A stretch of DNA of 64,000 bases from assembly GCA_031276175.1 (NCBI GenBank), contig JAISNP010000048.1:1-64000 (forward strand), read 5' to 3'. The position numbers were made by a program, and so were the translations under genes. Positions 41,667-53,019 of this stretch are shown piece by piece. The notes under the pieces are model-generated. The model made no database searches, was not told the DNA's origin, and saw only the letters and a program-made list of their open reading frames with translations. Each line of letters opens with the position of its first letter. The first letter of the stretch is position 1. This DNA is from Tannerella sp. (GTDB lineage: Bacteria; Bacteroidota; Bacteroidia; Bacteroidales; Tannerellaceae).

Positions 41667-42063
41667 GGTATGGATTGACGACACGGCCGTTTACATACAG
41701 ACGCACGACGGGGACGTTTTCAGCGAACAGTTCAACGATTATCCGAGATTGCGAAACGCGACCCCGAAACAGCGGGCTTCTTTCCGCTACAATAACATAG
41801 GCATACGCTGGGAAGAACTTGACGAAGATTTGAGCTTCGAAGGATTTATGCGTGCAAAGCAGGATAAAAGCACGCCGTTGCACGCAGTATTTAAAGACAA
41901 TCCCGAACTGAACGTTTCCGGCATAGCCCGCCGTTTGGGTATTCCGCAAAGCGTTATGGCCTCCTACCTGTGCGGGATAAAAAAACCATCCCCGAAAAGA
42001 TTGCGTGAAATAGAAGAAACGATACATGAGATAGGCAAAAACTTGTGTGACGTCAGACTGTAA
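41638..42063 (+). CDS. DUF2442-like protein with C-terminal HTH-like segment
   Basis: VWIDDTAVYIQTHDGDVFSEQFNDYPRLRNATPKQRASF; ISGIARRLGIPQSVMASYLCG-like HTH; overlaps DUF4160-like gene. Confidence 0.78.
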   Translation: METMSIKVNKVWIDDTAVYIQTHDGDVFSEQFNDYPRLRNATPKQRASFRYNNIGIRWEELDEDLSFEGFMRAKQDKSTPLHAVFKDNPELNVSGIARRLGIPQSVMASYLCGIKKPSPKRLREIEETIHEIGKNLCDVRL

Positions 42064-42219
42064 AGCAGGGTGAACGATGAATATGAGTGATGAGCGATGA
42101 GCGATTCGTGATTCGTATCTGCGTGCGTATTGACTGTTGCTGTTTTTCCGTTTGGCGAACCGGCCGGGTTTGTTTCGGAACAGTTTCCTATCTTTGCAAA
42201 TCAAAAAAATGTAATCGTT

Positions 42220-43569
42220 ATGGATAAAAAGGGCGTCATTGTGGTGGTGGACGACAACAGGGGGATACTTACGGCTGTGCGCATGTTGCTGTCGGCGCAT
42301 TTCGGGAAAGTCGTCACGCTGGCTTCGCCGCATCTCATTGCCGGCGCGTTGCGCGAGGATAAGGTGGACGTCGTGCTGCTGGATATGAACTTTTCGGCCG
42401 GAATCAATACGGGCAACGAGGGGCTGTACTGGCTGTCGGAGATACGCAAGACGGATGCCTCGGTGGCCGTAGTCCTGTTTACGGCTTATGCGGACATCGA
42501 CCTTGCCGTGCGCGGCATCAAGGAGGGTGCGGCGGATTTCGTCGTAAAGCCGTGGGAGAACGACAGGCTGATAGAGACCGTGCTGCGGGCCTGCGAGTCG
42601 AAAGCGACGGGTCGGAAGGAAACGTCCGTCGCCGCCCGGACGGCAGCCGGTGAAGGCGGAATGTTCTGGGGCGAAAGCCGGGCGATGCGGTCGCTGCGCT
42701 CGCTGACGGAAAAGGTTTCGGCCACGGACGCAAATATCCTGATTACGGGCGAAAACGGGACGGGTAAGGAAATGCTGGCGCGCGAGATACATCGCCTGTC
42801 GACGCGGAAAGACGAGGCGTTCGTGGCCGTCGACATGGGTGCGATTACGGAGACGCTGTTCGAGAGCGAGCTGTTCGGTCACGTGAAAGGCGCCTTTACC
42901 GATGCGCACGCCGACCGTCCGGGCAAGTTCGAAGCCGCCGCCCGCGGGACGCTTTTCCTCGACGAGATAGGCAACCTCTCCGGCCACCTGCAGGCCAAGT
43001 TGCTGACCGTGCTCCAGAGCCGCAGCGTAGTCCGCGTAGGAAGCAACACGCCCGTGCCGGTCGACATCCGGCTGATTGCCGCCACCAACCGCAATCTGGG
43101 GGAGATGGTGGCCGGCAACGTGTTTCGCGAAGACCTGTTTTACCGTATCAACACCATCCACGTCGAGATTCCTCCGCTGCGCGAACGCCCGGAAGACATC
43201 GTTCCCCTGGCCGAAATATTCCTCCTCCGCTACGCCGCACGCTACGGCAAGGCTGCGCCTAAACTGAATCCGCGCGCCGCCGATAAACTGAAAACCCAGC
43301 CCTGGCACGGCAATATCCGCGAACTGCAGCACGCGCTCGAAAAGGCGGTGATCATCTGCGACGGGAACACGCTGGACGCCGACGACTTCGACTTCGCCCG
43401 CAAAAGGGAGGCGCCGGCCAAAAAGGAGGCCGCCACGCTCGGCGAAATGGAATACCTCATGATTCGGGAAGCGATGGATAAGTTCGACGGCAACCTCTCG
43501 CTCGTGGCCGCACAGCTGGGCATTTCGCGACAGACGCTCTACAACAAAATCAAGCGCTACGAATTATGA
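42220..43569 (+). CDS. Sigma-54-dependent (NtrC-family) response regulator
   Basis: Receiver VVVDDNRGIL; GENGTGKEMLAREIH; GAFTDA; Fis-type HTH LSLVAAQLGISRQTLYNKIKRYEL. Confidence 0.95.
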   Translation: MDKKGVIVVVDDNRGILTAVRMLLSAHFGKVVTLASPHLIAGALREDKVDVVLLDMNFSAGINTGNEGLYWLSEIRKTDASVAVVLFTAYADIDLAVRGIKEGAADFVVKPWENDRLIETVLRACESKATGRKETSVAARTAAGEGGMFWGESRAMRSLRSLTEKVSATDANILITGENGTGKEMLAREIHRLSTRKDEAFVAVDMGAITETLFESELFGHVKGAFTDAHADRPGKFEAAARGTLFLDEIGNLSGHLQAKLLTVLQSRSVVRVGSNTPVPVDIRLIAATNRNLGEMVAGNVFREDLFYRINTIHVEIPPLRERPEDIVPLAEIFLLRYAARYGKAAPKLNPRAADKLKTQPWHGNIRELQHALEKAVIICDGNTLDADDFDFARKREAPAKKEAATLGEMEYLMIREAMDKFDGNLSLVAAQLGISRQTLYNKIKRYEL

Positions 43570-44885
43570 TACCGAAAGGATTTTTCCAGAGCCTGACCTT
43601 CCTCCTCACCGCCCTGACGGCGCTTACGGCTGCGGCGACATACTTCGCCATGCAGCGCGAATGGATCCCGACGGCATTTGCCGCCATGCTGTGGCTTTCG
43701 TCGATTCTGTCCGTCAGGAAACTTTTCAAACGACATGCCGATAAAATATCGCTCATGTTCGATGCCATCGACAACTCCGACTACGCCTTCAAGTTTGCCG
43801 CCGGAACCCGCTTTATGCACGACCGCATGGTCAACCGGTCGCTGAACCGCATCACGCAAATCTTCCTTCAGGCCAAGGCCGACGCCATACGTAAAGAAAA
43901 ATACTACGAACTGATTCTGAACAGCATTTCGACGGGCGTAATCGCCATCGACGACCGCGGCTACGTGTCACAGACCAACAGCGAGACGCTGCGCATACTT
44001 GCCCTGCCGACGCTTACGCACACGGATCAGCTCCGGCGCGTGGACATGAAGCTGGCGACGCTCATCGCCGGCATCCGACCGGGCGAAAAACACCAGATTT
44101 CGTTCGCCAACGAGCGCGAAACCGTCTCGCTCTCCATCCGCGCCTCCGGGATGACGCTGCGCGAAAAGTTCGTCCGCATCATAGTCATTAACGACATACG
44201 CAGCGAACTGGAAGAAAAGGAAGTCGAATCGTGGATACGCCTCATGCGCGTCCTCACGCACGAAATCATGAACGCCGTCACGCCCATCACCTCCCTGAGC
44301 CGGACGCTGCTCGACATCCACGGCAATGCCGACGCGGAAATTCGCAACGGACTGGAAGTAATCTGCTCGACCGGCAGGGGACTCATTTCGTTCGTCGACT
44401 CCTACCGCAAATTCACCCGCATCCCCATGCCCAAGCCGTCGCTCTTCTACGTGCGCCGGTTTATCGAAGGCACGGTGCAACTGCTCGTGCACCGCAACCG
44501 GTACCCGAACATTGAGATTACGATCCGCGTCTCGCCGGACGACCTCATCCTGCACGCCGACGAAAACCTGATTGGCCTGGTGATGCTCAACATCCTGAAA
44601 AACGCCCTCCAAGCCATAGGACACGAACAGCCCGACGGCCGCATCGACCTGAAAGCTTTCTGCAACGAAGCGGAGGCGGTCATCATCGAAGTCGCCAACA
44701 ACGGCCCCGCCATCCCTCCCGACGAGGCGGAACACATCTTCCTGCCCTTCTTCACCACCCGCGAAGGCGGAAGCGGCATAGGGCTTTCCGTTGCGCGGCA
44801 AATCATGCAGCGTTCCGGCGGAAGCATTGCGCTGAAAAACGCGCACGGGGAAAAGAAAACCGTCTTCGTGCTTACCTTCCCCTGA
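43566..44885 (+). CDS. Sensor histidine kinase (NtrB-like) paired with the NtrC-type regulator
   Basis: RVLTHEIMNAVTPITSLSRTLL H-box; NILKNALQAI; REGGSGIGLSVARQI; ATGA overlap with 42220 gene. Confidence 0.94.
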   Translation: MIPKGFFQSLTFLLTALTALTAAATYFAMQREWIPTAFAAMLWLSSILSVRKLFKRHADKISLMFDAIDNSDYAFKFAAGTRFMHDRMVNRSLNRITQIFLQAKADAIRKEKYYELILNSISTGVIAIDDRGYVSQTNSETLRILALPTLTHTDQLRRVDMKLATLIAGIRPGEKHQISFANERETVSLSIRASGMTLREKFVRIIVINDIRSELEEKEVESWIRLMRVLTHEIMNAVTPITSLSRTLLDIHGNADAEIRNGLEVICSTGRGLISFVDSYRKFTRIPMPKPSLFYVRRFIEGTVQLLVHRNRYPNIEITIRVSPDDLILHADENLIGLVMLNILKNALQAIGHEQPDGRIDLKAFCNEAEAVIIEVANNGPAIPPDEAEHIFLPFFTTREGGSGIGLSVARQIMQRSGGSIALKNAHGEKKTVFVLTFP

Positions 44886-45001
44886 AACAGGAACGCCATA
44901 AACGCAACCTGATTCCGCTTCTTCCGTCCCGCCGGACATTAAAACGGCACAAAGTTTGTACGACATAAAAAAATACTATATTTTTGCATCCCGAAGAATT
45001 A

Positions 45002-47566
45002 ATGAAAATAATGGAGAATAAATATTCAGAAAGATTGGTTAGTGTACTGCATCGCAGTCGAGAAGAAGCGTTGCGGCTCAAAAACAGCGATATTACATCC
45101 GAACACCTGATGCTGGGACTTCTCGGCGAAAAAACATGCAGGGCAATGGCTTTGCTCAAGGAGTGGAATGTGGATGTACGGTCGATAAGGCAAAGCATCG
45201 AATCTAAACTGAAACTATGTTCGGACAAAAATCAGGGAGATTCGTCCGAGATTTTGCCGAACGAGGATACCGAACGCATATTGCGTATCAGCGTACTCGA
45301 ATCGCTCGTATTCAAAAGCGAATATACCGGTACGGAACATCTGCTGCTGGCCTTCCTGAAAGACGGTGAAAACCGGCCTGCACGACTGCTTCACGAAAAA
45401 GGCTTGCAGTATCGGCAGCTATTTAACAGAATGGCAAAGCGGGCAGGCATATCGGACGACAAAACGGAAACCATCCGCGACGGATTTGCGGACGACGATG
45501 AAGAGGAAGACGAATCTTTTGCGTCGCCGCACAAAGATTCGCCGTCGAACACGGGCGCTTCGCAGTCGCAGCAGGTAAAACCCTCAAACGACACGCCTGT
45601 ACTGGACAATTTCGGCACGGACATGACGAAGGTTGCCGCCGAAGGCAAACTGGACCCGATCGTCGGGCGCGAAAAAGAAATTCAGCGGCTCGCGCAAATC
45701 CTCAGCCGACGCAAAAAAAACAACCCCGTCCTGATCGGAGAACCCGGCGTAGGGAAATCGGCCATTGTCGAAGGGTTGGCGCAACGCATCGTACAGCGTA
45801 AAATATCGCGGGCGTTGTTCGATAAACGTGTAATCAATCTGGACATGGCTTCGCTTGTGGCCGGAACGAAATATCGCGGACAGTTTGAAGAACGTATCAA
45901 GGCCGTACTGAACGAACTGTCCAAAAATCCGCACATTATCCTGTTCATCGACGAAATACATACGCTGGTCGGCGCCGGCTCGGCGTCCGGTTCGATGGAC
46001 GCCGCCAACATGCTCAAGCCGGCTCTGGCAAGAGGTGAATTGCAATGCATCGGAGCCACCACGCTCGACGAATATCGCAAGAGCATAGAGAAAGACGGCG
46101 CCCTGGAACGCCGCTTCCAAAAAGTAATTGTCGACCCTACCACCGCCGATGAAACCTTGCAGATACTCAAAAACATCAAGGAACGCTACGAAGACCATCA
46201 CCACATGATTTATTCCGATGAGGCGCTCGAAGCATGTGTCAAGCTGACAGACCGCTATATTAATGACCGCAACTTTCCCGACAAGGCTATTGATGCAATG
46301 GACGAGGTCGGGTCGCGCGTACACATTTCACACATCGTCGTACCGCAGAGCATCGAAGAACTGGAAACGAAAATAGAAAAGACGAGAAACGAAAAACTTG
46401 CAGCCGTGAAGTCGCAAAATTTCGAACTCGCCGCCGGCCATAGGGACAGGGAGAGAGAATATCTCGCCGAACTGGAAAACGCCAAACGGGAATGGGAAAA
46501 AGACATCTCCGAACACCGCGAAACGGTAGACGCCGAACAGGTGGCCGAAGTCGTGGCCCTGATGTCGGGTGTTCCCGTGCAGCGTATCGCCCAAACGGAA
46601 AACGTCCGTCTGCGCGAAATGAATACGGCGTTAAAAGGCCAAGTCATCGGTCAGGACGAAGCGGTAGACAAAACCGTGAAAGCGATTCAGCGCAACCGCG
46701 TAGGATTGAAAGACCCGCGCAAACCCATCGGTTCGTTTATGTTTTTAGGTCCCACAGGCGTAGGGAAAACGCTTTTGGCAAAAAAGATAGCCGAATATCT
46801 GTTTGATTCCGAAGACGCACTGATACGTATCGACATGAGCGAATATCTGGAGAAATTCGCCGTATCGCGATTGATCGGCGCGCCTCCCGGATACGTCGGC
46901 TATGAAGAAGGCGGCCAGTTGACCGAAAAGGTACGCCGCAAACCCTATGCCGTCGTCCTGCTCGACGAAATAGAAAAAGCGCATCCCGACGTTTTTAATC
47001 TGCTGCTGCAAGTGCTGGATGAAGGCCGGCTGACCGACAGCCTCGGACGCAGAATAGACTTCAGGAATACCATTGTGATTATGACGTCCAACATCGGCAC
47101 ACGCCAACTGAAAGATTTCGGGCGCGGCGTCGGGTTCCATCTGGAAGCAGGCGATGTCGAATCCGATAAGAAATATTCGCACGACGTCATCCGCAAAGCC
47201 CTCGAACGCAGATTCGCGCCCGAATTTCTGAATCGCGTGGACGACGTCATCATGTTCGATACGTTAAGCAAGGAGTCTATCCACCAAATCATTGACATCG
47301 AGATCAAACTGCTCTGCAAGCGTATTGAAGGACTTGGCTATCGCATCCGCGTCACGGACGAGGCTAAAGAATTTATCGCTTCACAGGGATATGACGTTCA
47401 GTTTGGCGCCCGACCGCTGAAACGCGCCATCCAGAAATATATAGAAGACGAATTGGCAGAAATCATGCTCGTCAACACCATTGAGGAAGGCGATTTATTC
47501 ACCATCGGTTACGATCAAGAAAACAAGAAGATGACGCATGACGTGCAAAAATCCGATGCCGTATAA
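45002..47566 (+). CDS. clpC: ATP-dependent Clp protease ATP-binding subunit ClpC
   Basis: Clp_N domain; [18 protein letters not shown] and [19 protein letters not shown] two AAA modules. Confidence 0.94.
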   Translation: MKIMENKYSERLVSVLHRSREEALRLKNSDITSEHLMLGLLGEKTCRAMALLKEWNVDVRSIRQSIESKLKLCSDKNQGDSSEILPNEDTERILRISVLESLVFKSEYTGTEHLLLAFLKDGENRPARLLHEKGLQYRQLFNRMAKRAGISDDKTETIRDGFADDDEEEDESFASPHKDSPSNTGASQSQQVKPSNDTPVLDNFGTDMTKVAAEGKLDPIVGREKEIQRLAQILSRRKKNNPVLIGEPGVGKSAIVEGLAQRIVQRKISRALFDKRVINLDMASLVAGTKYRGQFEERIKAVLNELSKNPHIILFIDEIHTLVGAGSASGSMDAANMLKPALARGELQCIGATTLDEYRKSIEKDGALERRFQKVIVDPTTADETLQILKNIKERYEDHHHMIYSDEALEACVKLTDRYINDRNFPDKAIDAMDEVGSRVHISHIVVPQSIEELETKIEKTRNEKLAAVKSQNFELAAGHRDREREYLAELENAKREWEKDISEHRETVDAEQVAEVVALMSGVPVQRIAQTENVRLREMNTALKGQVIGQDEAVDKTVKAIQRNRVGLKDPRKPIGSFMFLGPTGVGKTLLAKKIAEYLFDSEDALIRIDMSEYLEKFAVSRLIGAPPGYVGYEEGGQLTEKVRRKPYAVVLLDEIEKAHPDVFNLLLQVLDEGRLTDSLGRRIDFRNTIVIMTSNIGTRQLKDFGRGVGFHLEAGDVESDKKYSHDVIRKALERRFAPEFLNRVDDVIMFDTLSKESIHQIIDIEIKLLCKRIEGLGYRIRVTDEAKEFIASQGYDVQFGARPLKRAIQKYIEDELAEIMLVNTIEEGDLFTIGYDQENKKMTHDVQKSDAV

Positions 47567-47678
47567 CGATACGTCTTTTTACGAAACATAGACAAAATGT
47601 CAGGCTATAATAGTCCGGCATTTTTTTTGCTCGCCACTGTAGCATGAACATAAATCAAAATATTAAAAGAATAAAAAT

Positions 47679-49730
47679 ATGACAACAAAAGGCAGTATCG
47701 GGGTAACAAGCGAAAATATTTTTCCCGTTATCAAAAAATTCTTGTACAGCGATCACGAAATTTTCCTCCGCGAAATTGTGTCGAATGCCATCGACGCTAC
47801 TCAAAAACTGAAAGCGCTTGCGTCCGTCGGCGAATTTAAAGGCGAACTGGGCGATTTGACCATTCGCATCAAAACGGACGGCAACAAACTGATTATTTCC
47901 GACCGCGGCATCGGAATGACTGCCGACGAAATCAACAAGTACATCAATCAGATTGCTTTTTCGAGCGCAGAAGAATTTCTCGAAAAATATAAAAGCGACA
48001 CCGCAGCCATTATCGGGCATTTCGGACTGGGTTTCTATTCGGCTTTCATGGTATCAAAAAAAGTGGAAATCATCACAAAATCCTGCAAAGAAGGCGCAGT
48101 GGCAATGAAATGGAGTTGTGAAGGTTCTCCTGCATACGAACTCTCCGAAACGGACAGGGAAGACCGCGGAACGGACATCATCCTGACCATCGACGACGAA
48201 AACCGGGAATTTCTCGAAAAAACCAAAATCACTTCCCTCCTCTCGAAATATTGCCGTTTCTTGCCCGTGCCTATCGCTTTCGGTAAAAAACAGGAGTGGA
48301 AGGAAGGAAAATATGTGGATACGGACGAAGACAATATCGTCAACGAAACACAGCCCGCATGGGTGCGTAAACCCGCCGAACTGAAAGATGAGGATTACAA
48401 GGCGTTTTACCGGGATTTATATCCGATGTCGGACGAACCGCTGTTCTGGATTCATCTGAATGTGGATTATCCGTTCAACCTGACGGGGATACTCTACTTT
48501 CCCACTGTTAAAAACAATATCGACCTGCATCGCAACAAGATACAGTTGTATTGCAATCAAGTGTTTGTGACGGATTCGGTGGAAGACATTGTCCCCGAGT
48601 TCCTGACGCTGCTGCACGGCGTGATTGATTCGCCCGACATCCCGCTCAACGTTTCGCGCTCATACCTGCAAAGCGACCGGAACGTAAAGAAAATATCGAC
48701 GCACATCACAAAAAAAGTGGCCGACCGCCTGGAAGATATTTTTAAAAACGACCGACCGCAATTCGAATCGAAGTGGGACAGTCTGAAACTTTTCGTCCAG
48801 TACGGAATGTTGAGCGATGAAAAATTCTACGAGCGGGCATCGAAGTTCGTCCTGCTCAAAGACGTGGACAACAAGTATTTCACGCTTGAAGAATACAAAA
48901 AACTCATCACCGGAAACCAGACCGATAAGGATAACACAACCATATATCTCTACACCACAAGCGTAGACGACCAGTACAGCTATATTCAAGCCGCCAAAGA
49001 CAAAGGTTATAACATACTGGTGATGAACGGACAATTGGATGTGCATATCATCAGTCAACTGGAGCAGAAACTGGAAAAGACACGTTTTGTTCGGGTCGAC
49101 GGCGATACGATTGACAACCTGATTCGGAAAACAGATGCCAACGATGTCAAACTGGATGAAAACCAAAAGACCGCGTTGCGCGAGATATTCAACAGCCGGC
49201 TACCGATAGTTGAAAAAACAGAATTTAGCATCGCCTTCGAATCGTTGGGCGAAACGGCCAATCCCGTCGTACTGACGCAAAACGAGTTCATGCGGCGGAT
49301 GCGCGAAATGTCGGCAATGCAGGCCGGCATGTCTTTCTACGGAGAAATGCCCGACAGTTACAGTCTGGTACTCAACGTCGATCATCCGCTGGTGAAAAAC
49401 ATTCTTGATGACGGCGAAAAAAAATGCGGCGAACAACTAAATCCCATTCTTGCAGACATCAGAGGCTTTGAAGCGCGACAGGCAGACCTTAACGCACAAC
49501 AGGACAAGAAAAAGCCCGAAGAAATCACGGAAGCCGAAAAAGAAGACCTGACCGATACGAACAAAAAACTCGACGAACTGCGCACACAGCGCAATGCCGT
49601 CTGGGCAGAATATGCTGCGGAAAACCACATTGTCGGTCAACTCATTGATTTGGCGCTGTTGAGCAACGGATTACTGAAGGGCGAAGCGTTGAGCCGTTTT
49701 ATTACCCGAAGTGTAAAACTGATAAAATAA
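47679..49730 (+). CDS. htpG: Chaperone protein HtpG (Hsp90)
   Basis: EIFLREIVSNAIDATQKLK; DRGIGMTADEI; HFGLGFYSAFMV. Confidence 0.97.
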   Translation: MTTKGSIGVTSENIFPVIKKFLYSDHEIFLREIVSNAIDATQKLKALASVGEFKGELGDLTIRIKTDGNKLIISDRGIGMTADEINKYINQIAFSSAEEFLEKYKSDTAAIIGHFGLGFYSAFMVSKKVEIITKSCKEGAVAMKWSCEGSPAYELSETDREDRGTDIILTIDDENREFLEKTKITSLLSKYCRFLPVPIAFGKKQEWKEGKYVDTDEDNIVNETQPAWVRKPAELKDEDYKAFYRDLYPMSDEPLFWIHLNVDYPFNLTGILYFPTVKNNIDLHRNKIQLYCNQVFVTDSVEDIVPEFLTLLHGVIDSPDIPLNVSRSYLQSDRNVKKISTHITKKVADRLEDIFKNDRPQFESKWDSLKLFVQYGMLSDEKFYERASKFVLLKDVDNKYFTLEEYKKLITGNQTDKDNTTIYLYTTSVDDQYSYIQAAKDKGYNILVMNGQLDVHIISQLEQKLEKTRFVRVDGDTIDNLIRKTDANDVKLDENQKTALREIFNSRLPIVEKTEFSIAFESLGETANPVVLTQNEFMRRMREMSAMQAGMSFYGEMPDSYSLVLNVDHPLVKNILDDGEKKCGEQLNPILADIRGFEARQADLNAQQDKKKPEEITEAEKEDLTDTNKKLDELRTQRNAVWAEYAAENHIVGQLIDLALLSNGLLKGEALSRFITRSVKLIK

Positions 49731-49794
49731 GCGTTTTTATTATTCGTCCAAACGGATAAATTCCTTATATTTGCATCATTTATGCAACTACAGG

Positions 49795-52101
49795 ATGAAA
49801 CGGCGGACGAGTATTTTGTGCTTATTGATCATTTGCTGTATATCAACGGCTTTTGCTCAAAAAACAGGATTGGTGCTGAGTGGAGGCGGCGCAAGAGGCG
49901 CCGCTCACATCGGCGTAATTAAGGCATTGGAAGAAAACGGGATTCCAATCGACTATATTGCAGGAACGTCTATCGGCGCCATCATAGGCAGTCTGTACGC
50001 GATGGGATACTCCCCCGATGAGATGCTGACGCTTTTTCTCTCCAAAGATTTCCAATACTGGCAATCGGGAACAGTACAAGACGATTACATCTATTATTTT
50101 AAAAAGCCGGAACCTACGCCGGAGTTCATGCGATTTTTCATCGACCTGACCGACTCGCTGCAAGTCAAGACGAACATCCTGCCCGGAAGCTTCATTGATC
50201 CTATCCAATTGAATATCGCTTTCATGACATTGTATGCGCAGGCTTCCGCAAAAGCAGTGTGGAATTTCGATAACCTTTTCATCCCTTTCCGTTGCGTCAG
50301 TTCCGATATATACAACAAAAAAGCCGTAATATGGCGCAACGGCAACTTGAGCGAAGCGGTTCGTTCGTCGATGACTTTCCCGTTCTTTTTCAATCCGATA
50401 TGGAAGGACGGCGTACCGCTGTTCGACGGAGGCATATATGACAATTTCCCCGTCGATGTGATGAAATCCGAGTTCAATCCCGATTTCATATTCGGTTCGG
50501 CCGTATCGGGAAAAGAAAAGGAACCGTCCGGCAATCTGGTAAAGCAGATGGAGGCGATGGTGATGCAATATACCAATTACGACGTGGAAGAAGAAGACGG
50601 ACTGATGGTAAATTTCGACTTGCCCAACATTTCGTTGTTTGATTTCAACAAATCCGAAGAACTGATGAAAACGGGCTACAAGGGTACGCTCGCCATGATA
50701 GACAGCATAAAGAAACGGGTAACCCGCGAAGTCCCGCTATCTCAGGTCAACGAACGGCGCAAAAAATACAAGGAAAGCCTTCCCCCTTTGAAATTCAAAA
50801 ACATATACATATCGGGCGTCAACGAAGCGCAACGAAAATACATCGAAGATCAACTGCACAAGGATATCGACGACGAATTTACGATAGAAGAGTTCAGACA
50901 GGCTTATTTCAAAATATTGACCGACTCCAAAATCAAGGAAATCATACCCAATGCAATATATAATCGCAGAAACAGGACGATGGATCTTTACCTCGACGTG
51001 AAAATCAGCAACGAAATCAAAGTAAGCATCGGGGGGAATATCTCCTCGCATCAGGCAAATCAATTGTTTTTCGGTCTCGACTATCAGGCGTTGAACCAGT
51101 ATCCTTCCGATATGAGCGCCAATTTTCAGATGGGGAACGCATTCAGCGGAGCGCTGTTTGACGGACGCGTCTATCTGCCGACGCAAATCCCTTCGTACCT
51201 GAATCTTGAAGCCGGATATTCGTACCGCAAATTTTCCGAAAACCAGTCTCTCTTTTACGAAGACGTGCTGCCTGCTTTTATCAAACAGAGAGAAAAATTT
51301 ATCAGCCTGAAACTCGGATTGCCTTTCATGTATCATTCCAAAATAGAAACCGGACTGGCATACGGACGGCTGGACGACGATTATTACCAGACAAGCCATA
51401 TCTCTTTCGTCGAGGCCAAGTTCGACAAAAGCTGGTACGACCTGTTTCAAGTCTTTATGCGATTTGAACGTAATTCGCTTAACAACAGGCAACATCCTAC
51501 AAGCGGACGGCAACAGATGCTTGTTGCGCGGTATGTGACGGGCAACGAATCGTATCTCCCCTGCACGGAAACACAGGCGCGGAAAACCGGACACGGCTGG
51601 CTGCAAATCAAAGGACGATGGGTGAATTACTCGGAATACGGCGACAAATTCAAACTGGGAGTAATGGGCGAAGCGGTCGTTTCAGGTAAAAAACTGATGA
51701 GCAATTACACGGCTTCCGTCTTGCAGGCGCCGGCTTTTACCCCTACCCCACACAGCAAAATAGTATTCAAGGAAACGTTTCGTGCGAACGAATACCTTGC
51801 CGCAGGAGTGATGCCGATCTATGCCTTCAACAAAATGTTTCATCTGCGCACCGAACTGTACGGATTCATGCCCGTGCATCGGATAAAAAAAGAAATTATG
51901 AACACGGCAGCGTATACGGACAAACCTTATTTGGGAAAAAGGTTTAACTCGTTCGAATACATGGGCGAGATGGCCTTTGTATTTCAACTTCCTTTTGTTT
52001 CCGTCAGCCTGTTTGCCAACGGATACAGCCATCCTAAAAACAATTTTAATATCGGATTAAATATCGGTTATTTGCTGTTTAACTCCAACTTCCTCGAATA
52101 G
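49795..52101 (+). CDS. Patatin-like phospholipase with C-terminal outer-membrane beta-barrel
   Basis: GLVLSGGGARGAAHIGVIKAL; GTSIGAIIG; DGGIYDNFP; long aromatic-rich C-terminal barrel-like half. Confidence 0.93.
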   Translation: MKRRTSILCLLIICCISTAFAQKTGLVLSGGGARGAAHIGVIKALEENGIPIDYIAGTSIGAIIGSLYAMGYSPDEMLTLFLSKDFQYWQSGTVQDDYIYYFKKPEPTPEFMRFFIDLTDSLQVKTNILPGSFIDPIQLNIAFMTLYAQASAKAVWNFDNLFIPFRCVSSDIYNKKAVIWRNGNLSEAVRSSMTFPFFFNPIWKDGVPLFDGGIYDNFPVDVMKSEFNPDFIFGSAVSGKEKEPSGNLVKQMEAMVMQYTNYDVEEEDGLMVNFDLPNISLFDFNKSEELMKTGYKGTLAMIDSIKKRVTREVPLSQVNERRKKYKESLPPLKFKNIYISGVNEAQRKYIEDQLHKDIDDEFTIEEFRQAYFKILTDSKIKEIIPNAIYNRRNRTMDLYLDVKISNEIKVSIGGNISSHQANQLFFGLDYQALNQYPSDMSANFQMGNAFSGALFDGRVYLPTQIPSYLNLEAGYSYRKFSENQSLFYEDVLPAFIKQREKFISLKLGLPFMYHSKIETGLAYGRLDDDYYQTSHISFVEAKFDKSWYDLFQVFMRFERNSLNNRQHPTSGRQQMLVARYVTGNESYLPCTETQARKTGHGWLQIKGRWVNYSEYGDKFKLGVMGEAVVSGKKLMSNYTASVLQAPAFTPTPHSKIVFKETFRANEYLAAGVMPIYAFNKMFHLRTELYGFMPVHRIKKEIMNTAAYTDKPYLGKRFNSFEYMGEMAFVFQLPFVSVSLFANGYSHPKNNFNIGLNIGYLLFNSNFLE

Positions 52102-52426
52102 TTCGACCTGATGCGGCGAAGAATAACTCAGGCCATACTTTGCGCGGATGTATCGTTTTGCCGCCGGACTGAAACACGGGGCTGCGTTTCGAATGAGTTT
52201 TGCAGGATTATTACGGCAATTTAACCTGTATTCACTATGTGTCTTTTCAATTTCCTTTCCGCCGGCCTCTATGGTGTCTGTATGGTGTCTGTATGGTTTC
52301 CGTATGCCGGTCGTATTGCCGTAAAATAGTGAATAAATAATAATTCGGATAAACGAAGCGAGGCTGCATCTTTATATTTCCGATACAGCCTCGCCTGCTT
52401 TTTGCCTGCGGCATTTCTGCCGCGCG

Positions 52427-52987
52427 TTATATCTCTTCCGTTTTGGAGGAGATGTTCCCCGGCGTATCGGAAGCAAGTATTTCGATGCGATCACCCGTCA
52501 ACACGGCATTTTCGGCCGTAGCGGCGTATGTCCATTCGTAGCCGGTGGCTTCACGTTTGGCGTAGCCTTCTTCGACCGGGCTGCCGTCGGAGTTTCGGAT
52601 AACTACCTTCACTTCCGCGACTGCGAAGTCGTCCGTCACTTCGATGCGAATCACGTCGCCCGGTTTGCCGTGGTAACCGGACAGGTCGATCACGTCGATG
52701 TCGGGCGCGTGGAAAAAGTCGGCTACCGCCACGTGCCGGGCGGCCTGTCCCGGTTTGACCTTCGTCGCATAAGCCGCTTCCGTTGCCGGATCGGACACTG
52801 CCGCGTTGGCATACAATACCGCACGCTGGAATTTACGGCGATGCGCGCGTTGCGCTTCGCTCTCTTTACCGCTTGTTCGCGGCGGAGACTGTACTACCGT
52901 CCCGCTCGCCGTTTGGCGGAATACCAACATTCCGCCTATCGTCCCGCTCAATCCGTGGGTTACGATGTTGTTTGTCTGTTTTGCCAT
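52427..52987 (-). CDS. Conserved hypothetical protein (MAKQTNNIVTHGLSGTIGGMLVFRQ family)
   Basis: 187-aa ORF with good coding character. Confidence 0.75.
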   Translation of the reverse strand: MAKQTNNIVTHGLSGTIGGMLVFRQTASGTVVQSPPRTSGKESEAQRAHRRKFQRAVLYANAAVSDPATEAAYATKVKPGQAARHVAVADFFHAPDIDVIDLSGYHGKPGDVIRIEVTDDFAVAEVKVVIRNSDGSPVEEGYAKREATGYEWTYAATAENAVLTGDRIEILASDTPGNISSKTEEI

Positions 52988-53019
52988 AATAAATTCTATA
53001 TATAATGTGAAATAATCCG

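Noticed and set aside
41632-43332. 566-aa minus-strand ORF
   Set aside because: Antisense shadow of DUF2442-like and NtrC-type genes, whose plus-strand products have clear domain motifs; the minus product is low-complexity Arg/His/Gln-rich.
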